This document shows positions 27,064 through 35,130 of a stretch of DNA of 64,000 bases, piece by piece. Under the pieces are notes generated by a model, which saw nothing but the letters and a program-made list of their open reading frames with translations, did not search any database and was not told where the DNA came from. Positions within the stretch are counted from its first letter, which is position 1; each line of letters opens with the position of its first letter. A program made the translations under genes and the position numbers. Source of the DNA: Paenibacillus dendrobii (GTDB taxonomy: Bacteria > Bacillota > Bacilli > Paenibacillales > Paenibacillaceae); NCBI RefSeq assembly GCF_009807035.1, contig NZ_WUBI01000001.1, forward strand, positions 372,001-436,000, given 5' to 3'.

Positions 27064-27091
27064 TTGTACGGAATGTGATTTATCCTATAAA
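27064..27091 (+). promoter_or_regulatory. Promoter of the LpdD-like gene
   Basis: TTGTAC (27064-27069) and TATAAA (27086-27091) are 16 bases apart. The start site would be about 55 bases before the gene. Confidence 0.5.
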
Positions 27092-27153
27092 ATGGAATAT
27101 AGTACTCATAATACGATGATATCTACGATATCTGTGAAATGAGGATGCGGGAA

Positions 27154-27504
27154 ATGGAGCCTGACGGAAAATGGGGTATCCGGATCGAGGAGCTTCAGGT
27201 TGGAAAAGATCTGATGATCATTGTCACCGGAGGAGCGGCTCACATCGGATCTGTGTCTACTGCATACGCAAGCGATGAGACTAAGGGGATTGCGGTACAG
27301 ACAATGGGGCTCCCTGGACATCGTGAGCGTGATCTTACGGCAGAGATGGCTGGAAAAGCGGCAGCGGTTTTGGACAAAACAGTGACCATTGTGGCAGGAA
27401 TCCATTACGATGGCATAGACCGGAGACAGATTGCGGACGTTGTCTCAGAGACTCATGCAGCTTTTGAAAAGTACTTGATGAAAAAGGTTTCGGAGAGAGA
27501 ATGA
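27154..27504 (+). CDS. LpdD-like small protein (prenyl-FMN decarboxylase accessory)
   Basis: This 116-residue protein has the conserved IVTGGAAHIGSVSTAYA and LPGHRERDLTAEMAGKAAA blocks of the LpdD/subunit D family. Members accompany UbiD-type hydroxyarylic acid decarboxylases and may bind or mature the prenylated flavin. No ubiD or ubiX is nearby, so here it is solitary. The start is uncertain: ATGs at 27139, 27145 and 27154 are in frame, and only the last has a suitable GAGG nine bases ahead. The pspA operon promoter lies just past its stop. Confidence 0.7.
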   Translation: MEPDGKWGIRIEELQVGKDLMIIVTGGAAHIGSVSTAYASDETKGIAVQTMGLPGHRERDLTAEMAGKAAAVLDKTVTIVAGIHYDGIDRRQIADVVSETHAAFEKYLMKKVSERE

Positions 27505-27523
27505 AAAAAAATTTTTCGAAATT

Positions 27524-27549
27524 TGAAACGACTTCAAAGATGATGCGTA
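27524..27549 (+). promoter_or_regulatory. ECF sigma (SigW-type) promoter of the pspA operon
   Basis: TGAAAC (27524-27529), a spacer of exactly 16 bases, and CGTA (27546-27549) match the B. subtilis SigW consensus in full. It lies 50 bases ahead of the pspA start. In B. subtilis the pspA homologue is a SigW target, so envelope-stress control is well supported. Confidence 0.85.
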
Positions 27550-27599
27550 AATGAATATCATAAGAAGAACACTAAACCTTTCTGGGAGGAAATAACAAA

Positions 27600-28268
27600 A
27601 TGGCTATTTTCAAAAGATTACGCGACCTTACAATGTCTAATATCAATGCAATTATCGACAAAGCGGAAGATCCGGTTAAAATGACAGACCAATATATCCG
27701 TGACATGACGGAAGATCTTGAAGATGCGGAAAAAGCGGTAGCTGCTCAAATCGCGATCGAGAAAAAATTCAAACAGCTCTACGAAGAACAGCAAGCTTTG
27801 GTGGAAAAACGTACGCAGCAAGCACATACGGCAGCCCAGGCACAAAATGTTGAGCTCGCCCGCCGTGCACTTGAGGAAAAGAAATCTGCTGAGCAAAAAA
27901 TGGCGGAATACAAAGTTAGCTTCGATCAAAACAAAGCCGCCGCTGATAATCTTCGCGATAAGCTGGATGAAATGCGCAAGCAGCTGACCGAAATGAAAAA
28001 CAAGCGTGAAACACTGGTAGCCCGTTATAATGCTGCCAAAGCGCAGACCGAAATTAATAAAGCAATGCAAGGCTTCAGCGCGGACAGTGCATCAAGCGGC
28101 ATGAAGCGCATGGAAGAGAAAATGATGCAGATGGAGGCGCAGGCGGAAGCCAGCAACGAAATGTCCTCCAAAGGCAAATCCCTAGACGACGAATTCGAAA
28201 AGCTCGGTACGGACAAAGCGGTTGAAGACGAGCTCGCTGCGCTGATGAAGCAATATGAAAACAAGTAA
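27600..28268 (+). CDS. pspA: PspA/IM30-family membrane-stress protein
   Basis: This 222-residue protein is a near-continuous coiled coil starting MAIFKRLRDLTMSNINAIIDKAEDP, the amphipathic helix and first segment of the family. Gly-poor Glu/Lys/Gln heptads run to about residue 150, and a Met-rich region (MEEKMMQMEAQAEA) follows. PspA oligomers bind damaged inner membrane and limit proton leak. It heads a four-gene operon behind a SigW-type promoter. Length is normal, and GGGAGG precedes the ATG. Confidence 0.93.
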   Translation: MAIFKRLRDLTMSNINAIIDKAEDPVKMTDQYIRDMTEDLEDAEKAVAAQIAIEKKFKQLYEEQQALVEKRTQQAHTAAQAQNVELARRALEEKKSAEQKMAEYKVSFDQNKAAADNLRDKLDEMRKQLTEMKNKRETLVARYNAAKAQTEINKAMQGFSADSASSGMKRMEEKMMQMEAQAEASNEMSSKGKSLDDEFEKLGTDKAVEDELAALMKQYENK

Positions 28269-28298
28269 TAACTGAGGCTAACAAAGCGTAGATTTTAT

Positions 28299-28340
28299 AA
28301 ACAGCGAAGGGGATCACATACCAATGTCCTCCTTCGCTGT
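28299..28340 (+). other. Stable hairpin between pspA and the DUF350 gene
   Basis: ACAGCGAAGG pairs with CCTTCGCTGT, with flanking TTTATAAAC/GTTTAT-like extensions and no T-run. It may act as an mRNA processing or stability element that leaves pspA in excess. Confidence 0.5.
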
Positions 28341-28384
28341 CCTGCTGTTTATGATAAAACCTGAGTAGGCGGAGGCTCGTTTTC

Positions 28385-28789
28385 ATGGACTTTAATACGA
28401 TTATTGCAATTTTGGTTTGGACGGGATGCGGAGCGCTGCTCCTTTTCATCCTTATGTTCGTGGATTCCCTGTTTACAAGATACAATGACTTCGAGGAAGT
28501 AAAAGCCGGTAATATGGCGGTAACCGCGCGCCTTGTATTAAAGCTGTTGGCACAAGGCTATATCCTCTCGGTATCCATAAGCACATCCAACAAATTGCTC
28601 GAAGCCGTGGTGGTATCCATTGTTTCCTTTCTGATCCTGCTGGTTCTGGAAGCAATCGTCCGCGTCTTGCTGCGTTTATGGGCAAAGCTCGAACTGGATG
28701 TGGGCACACAACAAGGCAAAGTGGGATATGGGATATTTGCAGGATCGCTGCATATGGTAGGAGCGTTAATTATTACCTCGTGCCTATAA
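28385..28789 (+). CDS. DUF350 membrane protein
   Basis: This 134-residue protein has four hydrophobic segments (about 8-28, 48-70, 78-98, 112-132) and the DUF350 pattern, with acidic YNDFEEVKAGNMAVTARL after the first helix. The biochemical role is unknown, but the family is repeatedly found with PspA homologues (E. coli yjfL type). It is the second gene of the stress operon, preceded by GGAGG. Confidence 0.85.
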   Translation: MDFNTIIAILVWTGCGALLLFILMFVDSLFTRYNDFEEVKAGNMAVTARLVLKLLAQGYILSVSISTSNKLLEAVVVSIVSFLILLVLEAIVRVLLRLWAKLELDVGTQQGKVGYGIFAGSLHMVGALIITSCL

Positions 28790-28838
28790 TGGATAGGTTC
28801 GTCACAGACTAAGTACGGAACATAAGGAGTTAACACAT

Positions 28839-29345
28839 ATGGGTGTATTTAAACGAATCGGCAATTTGTTTGCCAAACCGGAGCCTCCGAAAGCCGAAAA
28901 AAGCATGCTGGCTCTGACGCCTGGTGATATTTGCGAAGTGTCGCTAGTTACCTACGAAGTTACGGGACGAGTTCATAACCGCGGCCGTAACGCGGTGGTG
29001 CTGACACTTCAAGACGGAAATACGATTATGTATCTGCATATCGAGGAACGCGAAACTCTTCAATACGCCTTGTACAATCCGCTGGATGGAAGGCTGGATA
29101 ATCCGAGCGAAGTCCCGACGGAACTTGATTTGGACGACAGAACCTTTTTTCTGGAAGAGGAGTATGAAGGCCATGTGCTCGTGAACGGTAAAACGCCTTT
29201 TACACAAGGCGGGGAGCAGCATGTATGGCAGTATCAGTCCGATGATTACCGCTTGGTACGCATTGAATGGCAGAACGGACGCTTTATGCTGTATGAAGGA
29301 GAGAAAGTACTGCCGGGAGATGTGAAAGTCATCCGGGCCAATTAG
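28839..29345 (+). CDS. DUF4178-type protein of the pspA operon
   Basis: This 168-residue soluble protein begins MGVFKRIGNLF and has a beta-rich body (GDICEVSLVTYEVTGR, HVWQYQSDDYRLVRIEW) typical of DUF4178, a family found with PspA and DUF350 genes. It has no signal peptide or catalytic motif that I recognise. AAGGAG precedes the ATG. It lies 49 bases after the DUF350 gene and 10 before the lipoprotein gene. Confidence 0.75.
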   Translation: MGVFKRIGNLFAKPEPPKAEKSMLALTPGDICEVSLVTYEVTGRVHNRGRNAVVLTLQDGNTIMYLHIEERETLQYALYNPLDGRLDNPSEVPTELDLDDRTFFLEEEYEGHVLVNGKTPFTQGGEQHVWQYQSDDYRLVRIEWQNGRFMLYEGEKVLPGDVKVIRAN

Positions 29346-29355
29346 GAGTGATCAT

Positions 29356-30126
29356 ATGAAGGGATGGCAGGGACGGTCGCTGCTAAGTCTCAAGATTGCA
29401 CTCGTTCTCAGCCTTGTCATGTCACTGCTGAGCGGGTGCGGAATCGGTTCGCCTAACGTAAAGGAAACTTATCCTTTGGAATCGGTGAACCGCGACGGCA
29501 GTGCGACCTCATACGTTTACCGGGCTGCGGACAAGACCGTCCCGGAAGTGGCGAAAGAGCTAACGGACGAGAAAAAGCCGGATCAGGTCTCCAAGGAAGA
29601 CACGGAGCGAATGTTCCTCGTTTACGGTAAAGAGTATTACCATCTGCAAAAAGATCCAAAGAAAGAAAGCGACACGTTAATTGAGGTAGACTCGCAGCAA
29701 TACGTCCAGAAGAATTACGATTCCAGCTTCCTCAAGGGTTATCTTACAGCGGTCGTGATCGGACAGATTTTTGATTCGTTCGGAGGCGGAATGGGCGGAT
29801 ATCGGGGCTACTCCAGCCGTGATATTTATCAGCCGAAACAAGGGACATACCATGCGCCGACCACCAATGATAAGAAAATCGCGCCACCGTTAACCGTGGA
29901 AAAGAAAGGCTCGATCTTCCGACGCGGCACCAATAACGGGGACTCGAGCGTAGGGTCGGGAGGAAGCATTTTTGACCGGAAAACCGATTCCTCCAAATCA
30001 AGCAAGGGAAGCATCTCCCGGGGGAAAGGCAGCTCAGGCGGGTTATTCGACTCACCTAAGAAATCCTATACCAAGCCCAAAACCAGGGTAGGCTCGGGTA
30101 AAATCACCCGGCGGTCACGGAGATGA
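29356..30126 (+). CDS. DUF4247-type lipoprotein of the pspA operon
   Basis: This 256-residue lipoprotein has a signal peptide and lipobox LLSGC. A folded part to about residue 160 (YVYRAADKTVPEVAKEL, MFLVYGKEYYHLQKDP) is followed by a Gly/Ser/Lys/Arg-rich low-complexity tail ending KITRRSRR. The strongly basic tail may contact teichoic acids (inference). It is the last gene of the pspA operon and is followed by a terminator. The family is of unknown function. Confidence 0.8.
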   Translation: MKGWQGRSLLSLKIALVLSLVMSLLSGCGIGSPNVKETYPLESVNRDGSATSYVYRAADKTVPEVAKELTDEKKPDQVSKEDTERMFLVYGKEYYHLQKDPKKESDTLIEVDSQQYVQKNYDSSFLKGYLTAVVIGQIFDSFGGGMGGYRGYSSRDIYQPKQGTYHAPTTNDKKIAPPLTVEKKGSIFRRGTNNGDSSVGSGGSIFDRKTDSSKSSKGSISRGKGSSGGLFDSPKKSYTKPKTRVGSGKITRRSRR

Positions 30127-30137
30127 TACAAAAACAG

Positions 30138-30167
30138 CGCACGAAGCATGGATTCGTGCGTTTTTTT
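30138..30167 (+). terminator. Terminator of the pspA operon
   Basis: CGCACGAA pairs with TTCGTGCG and is followed by seven Ts. Confidence 0.9.
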
Positions 30168-30179
30168 GTGTCATGATAT

Positions 30180-30199
30180 AAATATGTGTTTACATATTT
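30180..30199. promoter_or_regulatory. Palindromic operator-like site ahead of moeA
   Basis: AAATATGT, four bases, then its perfect complement ACATATTT. It lies about 55 bases before the moeA start and may be a repressor or activator site. Confidence 0.45.
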
Positions 30200-30251
30200 G
30201 CTGCATCGATCGATCCAATGATGCATTGAACTAGAGGAAGGTGTTTACGTC

Positions 30252-31526
30252 ATGAAACAAACCAATGATGAATTCGATAAATTTCACCGCAAGCCGCTGC
30301 AGGTGAAGGCGGCACAGGAACTGTTGTCCGTATACGGCAAGCCTGGACATACTGAGCAAATATCTTTACAGGATAGCCATGGACGTTATTTGTCCGAAGA
30401 AATACAGGCTACACATCCTTTTCCGCGTTTCCGCCGCTCAGGCATGGATGGATACGCCGTCAGGTCAGAAGATACCGCTGTCTGCAGCTCGGACCACATG
30501 GTTTGGCTGGATGTTATAGACGAAATCCCCTGCGGCAGCGTTTCCGATAAAATCATTACAGCAGGCACGACAGCGCGCATTATGACTGGTGCAGAGGTTC
30601 CCGAAGGAGCAGATGCTGTTGTCATGCTTGAAATGACCGAGCACCGCGAATACGAGGGACGAACTCAAATGGGACTTAAGCGCATGATCGAATCCGGCAA
30701 GAATATTACTCCAATCGGGTTCGAGGTGAAGGAAGGGGAGGTTTTGCTCCGCCCTGGACGCCGAATCCATGCGGGGGAAATATCTGTTCTCGCTTCCTTC
30801 GGGGTACATCAGGTAAGTGTCTATCAAAAACCCCGCATCGCGATATTTTCAACCGGCTCTGAACTGCTGAACGTGGACGAACCGTTGCAGCCGGGTAAAA
30901 TCCGTAACAGCAACACGTATATGCTGGCATCCCAGGTTCGCGAAGCAGGCGGAGAGCCGTTTATACTTGACGCGGTGATGGATGATTTGCCCCTGGCGAA
31001 AGCAAAGGTAGAGCAAGCGCTTCAGGAGTATGATGCGGTGGTTACCAGCGGCGGGGTGTCTGTAGGCGATTATGACATTATGGGCGACTTTGTTCGCAGC
31101 GACAGTGTAGAGATGCTCTATAATAAAATTGCGATGAGACCAGGAAGCGTGACGACGGCTGCAGCCAAAAACGGAAAACTCCTTTTTGCCCTTTCCGGTA
31201 ATCCTGGGGCTTGTTTCGTAGGTTTTGAGTTATTTGTCCGGCCATTCATCCAGCGTATGCTTGGAAGCGGCAAACCTTATTTGACGGAGTGGACAGCCTT
31301 GCTTGATCAAGATTACACCAAAGTAAACGCATTTACCCGTTACGTTAGAGGAAGATTGGAAGCAAGGGATGGCATGCTGTATGCAATTCCGGCCAAGGTG
31401 GACGAATCTAGCGTTATGGTAACCATCAAGGACAGCGATTGTCTGATTGTTATCCCTCCGGCTAAAAACGTGACGCCGGCAGGTGAAAAAGTGAAGGTTT
31501 TGTTGTTGAAAGGAAATACACTGTGA
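30252..31526 (+). CDS. moeA: Molybdopterin molybdotransferase
   Basis: This 424-residue enzyme inserts molybdate into adenylated molybdopterin to finish the molybdenum cofactor. Conserved stretches are RSGMDGYAVR near residue 60, VTSGGVSVGDYD in the MPT-binding MogA-like domain, KIAMRPGS and LSGNPGACFVGFELF. Length is normal. The stop overlaps the mobB start (GTGA), so the two are coupled. Other cofactor genes are not in the window. Confidence 0.95.
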   Translation: MKQTNDEFDKFHRKPLQVKAAQELLSVYGKPGHTEQISLQDSHGRYLSEEIQATHPFPRFRRSGMDGYAVRSEDTAVCSSDHMVWLDVIDEIPCGSVSDKIITAGTTARIMTGAEVPEGADAVVMLEMTEHREYEGRTQMGLKRMIESGKNITPIGFEVKEGEVLLRPGRRIHAGEISVLASFGVHQVSVYQKPRIAIFSTGSELLNVDEPLQPGKIRNSNTYMLASQVREAGGEPFILDAVMDDLPLAKAKVEQALQEYDAVVTSGGVSVGDYDIMGDFVRSDSVEMLYNKIAMRPGSVTTAAAKNGKLLFALSGNPGACFVGFELFVRPFIQRMLGSGKPYLTEWTALLDQDYTKVNAFTRYVRGRLEARDGMLYAIPAKVDESSVMVTIKDSDCLIVIPPAKNVTPAGEKVKVLLLKGNTL

Positions 31527-32071
31527 GCCTGTTGAATAAGGGAAGTGTAGAACAATCGAAGATGCGGCCATTTGTATGCCAAATAGTCGGATATAAAAAC
31601 AGCGGCAAAACGACGTTGGTCTGCTCCCTGGTCGAAAAGCTGAAGAAACAAGGCTTTCGGGTGGCTGTGATCAAGCATGATGCTCATGATTTCGAGATGG
31701 ACCACCCAGGTACCGATTCTTTCCGGCATCGTGCAGCCGGTGCTTCCGCTATTGCGTTGGTATCTCCCCGAAAGACCGCTGTGATCCGTGAAGAGGAAAT
31801 CCAGTTGGATGATCTCGTGAAGGGATTTTCGAATTACGATATCATTTTGGTTGAAGGCTTCAAGCAGGAGAGCTATCCGAAGCTTATCATGATACGCCGA
31901 GATGAAGACAGAGAGCTCATCTGCAGTCTGAAGTCCGTTAAAGGTGTGGTGACCTGGCTGCCGGCGGAGGAGACTTTAGCGGGAGTGGATGAAGAAGCAG
32001 CAGGTCGTATGGCTATTTTCGGGAAAGATGATATCGGTCATATAACGAATTGGCTTCAACAGCAGATATAA
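31523..32071 (+). CDS. mobB: Molybdopterin-guanine dinucleotide biosynthesis adaptor protein
   Basis: This 182-residue P-loop GTPase (GYKNSGKTTLVCSL) has the MobB blocks VAVIKHDAHDF, DSFRHRAAGA and ILVEGFKQE. It is an accessory for attaching GMP to molybdopterin. It starts at GTG overlapping the moeA stop, and a terminator follows. Confidence 0.93.
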   Translation: MSLLNKGSVEQSKMRPFVCQIVGYKNSGKTTLVCSLVEKLKKQGFRVAVIKHDAHDFEMDHPGTDSFRHRAAGASAIALVSPRKTAVIREEEIQLDDLVKGFSNYDIILVEGFKQESYPKLIMIRRDEDRELICSLKSVKGVVTWLPAEETLAGVDEEAAGRMAIFGKDDIGHITNWLQQQI

Positions 32072-32086
32072 AAAAATAGAAAAATG

Positions 32087-32122
32087 AAAAAGCAGACTTC
32101 TCCAGGAAGCCTGCTTTTTCAT
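32087..32122. terminator. Bidirectional terminator between mobB and xerS
   Basis: GAAAAAGCAG and CTTC pair with GAAG and CTGCTTTTTC. Both flanks suit convergent genes. Confidence 0.85.
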
Positions 32123-32155
32123 TCGAGGACAGAACGGTGGCATAGAAATAACCGG

Positions 32156-33235
32156 TTATTCCGTACGTCGCTCAATCGCTTCGGACATGGTTTTATCCGT
32201 CAGATGAGCATAAACCTCGGTCGTTTCAGTGGATGCATGACCAAGCTGTTCTTTAGTTTTATAGATATCATTTTGTAGGTAATAATCGGTAGCAAAGGAG
32301 TGCCGAAGTTTATGGACGGTCAGGTAAGGCTTGCCAAACCGCTTGGCATATTTGATAATCATGGCCTGGATGGCCCGTTTGGTCATGCGGCTGCCTTCGG
32401 TTTGACCATTCGCCAGCGCAAGAAACAGTGCTTTTTCCTTCTTCGGCGCTTTATAACGGCTTTGGCGCAGGTTCATATAGGCAGATAAATCATCTTTGGC
32501 CTGCTCCCGGAAGTATACCGGCGTTTTGAAGGTTTCGTCATTATTGCCCTTACGGTAGACATATAGCATTTTATTATTCGTGTCGATATCATCGACATTC
32601 AGATTCACGACCTCGGATACGCGCAGACCGGAGTTAAGAATGAGGCTCGTGATGCTGGCATCGCGTTCTTTATTCAGCCCATGGGCGTATAAAGCTTGTT
32701 TGTTTTTCTCGACATCCTTCGCATATCCTTCGAGAATATAACCGATAAACTCAAGCAGCTCCTCTTCTTCCAGAATTTTGCCCTTGAGCTTGGCTGCCGT
32801 ATCCTTCGGTTTATGTATCCGCTTGATTTCGATTTTGGCCATGATGTTCCGCTTGAGGAGCGGGTAAAACTCTTCATCCTCGGCGATTTGGCTCAGATAG
32901 TGAAACAAGGAACGTAAAGAAGACAGCTTGCGGGATACGGTGATCCTCGAGTTCGTCCCTTCGCGTTTGGTCGTGAGAAAGATACGGTAACTGACCACGT
33001 TCTCCATCCGGAGCACTTCAAGTTCTTTTAGCGTAACCTCGTTATTTTTGTCTGCCGCAGACAATCCTTCGCCTCGGAGCCAGTTAAAGAACGTATCATA
33101 GTCTCTCACGTATTCCAGGAGTGTAGAGGGGGACAGGTCCGGCAGCTTATAGTCGATGAATTGTTGGACAAACCACGGCATGCCCAGTACCTTGTCATCC
33201 AGCTTGATGCGGTCGTGTTCCTTTTGTACGTTCAT
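32156..33235 (-). CDS. xerS: XerS-type tyrosine recombinase
   Basis: This 359-residue site-specific recombinase has a SAM-like N-terminal core-binding domain and a catalytic domain with Arg in [19 protein letters not shown], the later His in QLGHASTETT and the nucleophile Tyr of EVYAHL. Length and the N-terminal KVLGMPWFVQQFIDYKL match XerS, which resolves chromosome dimers alone in streptococci; in Bacillales it occurs beside XerC/XerD. AGAGGTGA precedes the ATG. An AT-rich palindrome lies about 20 bases upstream. Confidence 0.88.
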   Translation of the reverse strand: MNVQKEHDRIKLDDKVLGMPWFVQQFIDYKLPDLSPSTLLEYVRDYDTFFNWLRGEGLSAADKNNEVTLKELEVLRMENVVSYRIFLTTKREGTNSRITVSRKLSSLRSLFHYLSQIAEDEEFYPLLKRNIMAKIEIKRIHKPKDTAAKLKGKILEEEELLEFIGYILEGYAKDVEKNKQALYAHGLNKERDASITSLILNSGLRVSEVVNLNVDDIDTNNKMLYVYRKGNNDETFKTPVYFREQAKDDLSAYMNLRQSRYKAPKKEKALFLALANGQTEGSRMTKRAIQAMIIKYAKRFGKPYLTVHKLRHSFATDYYLQNDIYKTKEQLGHASTETTEVYAHLTDKTMSEAIERRTE

Positions 33236-33254
33236 GCGGGCATCACCTCTTGTT

Positions 33255-33278
33255 TAAAATAGTATATAACGTATTTTA
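33255..33278. repeat. Palindrome upstream of xerS
   Basis: TAAAATA and TATTTTA flank a ten-base partly symmetric centre. It sits in the xerS promoter region and is a candidate binding or crossover site for the recombinase, or simply an operator. Confidence 0.4.
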
Positions 33279-33408
33279 CCATATTATCATATTGAATCGG
33301 CATCTGCCCCGAACGGATGGAGCTTTTTCGAAGAAGGTATAACCTTGCTCCGAAATGCTCAAAGTTATATAGTGAATATGATACGATGTACATAAATGAG
33401 GTGGACTC

Positions 33409-33915
33409 ATGGATTTCAGAATGGATCTGGTTCCAGCACGGAGAAAACAGGTGATTAGCAGCTTGATGCAGCTGTATTTGTATGACTTCACCTTGTTTCA
33501 GAATTTGGATGTGAATCAGGATGGCGCGTTTCCCGACTATCCGGGTTTGGATGATTACTGGAAAAAGGGAACGGGAAAGTATCCTTTTCTGATGACGAAC
33601 GGAAATACGCCGGCCGGGTTTGCTCTGGTCGACCGTTTGATTGATCCAGCGGAAGGCGATTATTATATGACTGAATTTTTTGTCATGCAGAAATACCGCA
33701 GATCTGGCTTAGGAAGCTGGGCCGCACGCGAGCTGTTTGAGCGGTTTCAGGGTCGATGGAAAGTGACGCAGGTGAAGTCGAATACGCCAGCGCAGGCATT
33801 CTGGCGGAAAGTTATCGGTACATATACGGATCAACAGTTTGAGGAACGGATCAATCCAGTCCTGGGGCATATCAGTCAGTATTTTACGTCACAAAAGATT
33901 AACACCATAAACTAA
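33409..33915 (+). CDS. GNAT-family N-acetyltransferase
   Basis: This 168-residue protein has the GNAT acetyl-CoA loop in FVMQKYRRSGLGSWAARELFE (residues about 88-108) and the C-terminal strand QVKSNTPAQAFWRKVIGTY. The substrate is unknown. GAGGTGG precedes the ATG. It appears to be a single-gene unit. Confidence 0.85.
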   Translation: MDFRMDLVPARRKQVISSLMQLYLYDFTLFQNLDVNQDGAFPDYPGLDDYWKKGTGKYPFLMTNGNTPAGFALVDRLIDPAEGDYYMTEFFVMQKYRRSGLGSWAARELFERFQGRWKVTQVKSNTPAQAFWRKVIGTYTDQQFEERINPVLGHISQYFTSQKINTIN

Positions 33916-34053
33916 ATGGGTACTTACAAACATATGAAATGAACTTGTTGACGGGGGAATGAGCATTTACGATTTTAAAAATTCCGCATGACGCTCACCG
34001 ATTGAGTGACACCTGGTTCATATCGTTGACGTTATGAATAAGGAGGCAGGAAA

Positions 34054-34944
34054 ATGGAAAAGCGTACATTTGGCAATACCGGCATGAAAGTTAGCATTTT
34101 AGGTTTCGGCGGCTCGGAAATCGGTCAGGAACAGGATCTGTCCAAAGTGGAAAAGCTGCTGAATCATGCACTTGATGAGGGGTTAAACGTTATCGATACG
34201 GCGGAATGCTACGGCGATAGTGAAGCGTTGATCGGAAAAGCATTGGCAGGTCGTAGAGATGATTATTATTTATTCACGAAATGCGGGCATGCAACCGGTT
34301 TTGAGGAAGAAGACTGGGAACCGGGCATGCTGGAGAAGAGTATCGACCGAAGCCTGAAGCGGCTGAATACCGATTACTTAGATGTGATTCATCTGCACAG
34401 CTGCTCAGAGAAGATTTTGCGGCAGGGAGCGGTTATCGAAATTTTGCAGAAGGCGAAGGAAAAGGGGAAAACCCGTTTCATCGGCTATAGCGGAGACAGG
34501 ACGGATGCGCTTTACGCGGTGCAAACCGGATTATTCGATAGCTTGATGATTTCGCTCAATATAGCCGATCAGGAAGCCATCGATTTGATTTTGCCGGAAG
34601 CCAGAGAGAAAGGTATGGGGATTATGGCCAAGCGCCCCGTTGCCAACGTTGCATGGACTTATGACACGTTATCGGAAAAAGCGTACCCGTATGTGTATTG
34701 GCAGAGATTAAAGGAGCTTCAGTATGAATTCCTCGCGGACCATGAAAAAGCGGTTGCTGCCGCACTGCGGTTTGCTCTCACCATTCCGGGCGTGGATACG
34801 GCCATTGTCGGTACGCAGAAACCCGGAAGATGGTCGGAAAATGCCAAGATTTTGGAGAACAGTACGTTGTCCGCTCTGGAATATGAGGAGATCCGCATTC
34901 GGTGGAAAGAGGTTGCGGGGGATGATTGGGTAGGCAAAACCTAG
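34054..34944 (+). CDS. Aldo/keto reductase
   Basis: This 296-residue NADPH-dependent reductase shows the AKR tetrad: Asp and Tyr in VIDTAECYGDSE, Lys in YLFTKCG and His in DVIHLHSC. The C-terminal coenzyme loop is AIVGTQKPGRW. The carbonyl substrate is unknown. AAGGAGG precedes the ATG and a perfect terminator follows. Confidence 0.92.
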   Translation: MEKRTFGNTGMKVSILGFGGSEIGQEQDLSKVEKLLNHALDEGLNVIDTAECYGDSEALIGKALAGRRDDYYLFTKCGHATGFEEEDWEPGMLEKSIDRSLKRLNTDYLDVIHLHSCSEKILRQGAVIEILQKAKEKGKTRFIGYSGDRTDALYAVQTGLFDSLMISLNIADQEAIDLILPEAREKGMGIMAKRPVANVAWTYDTLSEKAYPYVYWQRLKELQYEFLADHEKAVAAALRFALTIPGVDTAIVGTQKPGRWSENAKILENSTLSALEYEEIRIRWKEVAGDDWVGKT

Positions 34945-34968
34945 ATGCTCTGGACGCTTAAAGCCCGC

Positions 34969-35001
34969 AAAAAGCTTGGCCTGTACAGGCCAAGCTTTTT
35001 T
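34969..35001 (+). terminator. Aldo/keto reductase terminator
   Basis: AAAAAGCTTGGCCTG pairs perfectly with CAGGCCAAGCTTTTT across the central TA. Confidence 0.93.
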
Positions 35002-35028
35002 AACCAAAGTATAACAAAAATTCAATAC

Positions 35029-35050
35029 ATGAAAAATTCACAATAGTGAA
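35029..35050 (+). repeat. 22-bp direct repeat, left copy
   Basis: ATGAAAAATTCA followed by CAATAGTGAA. A near copy (two or three differences) recurs at 36796-36817, so the pair brackets the amidohydrolase gene. This copy also forms the palindrome AATTCAC-N4-GTGAATT. Confidence 0.6.
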
Positions 35051-35130
35051 TTGCTCCATACGACTATAACAAATGCTGAAAGCAAACTTAAGATGGAATT
35101 ACAATAACGATGGAAGAAAGAGGAGATACG

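Noticed and set aside
32156..33235. Integrase of a genomic island
   Set aside because: The product matches the housekeeping-type XerS and the flanks are ordinary genes, with no phage genes, tRNA end or direct att repeats.
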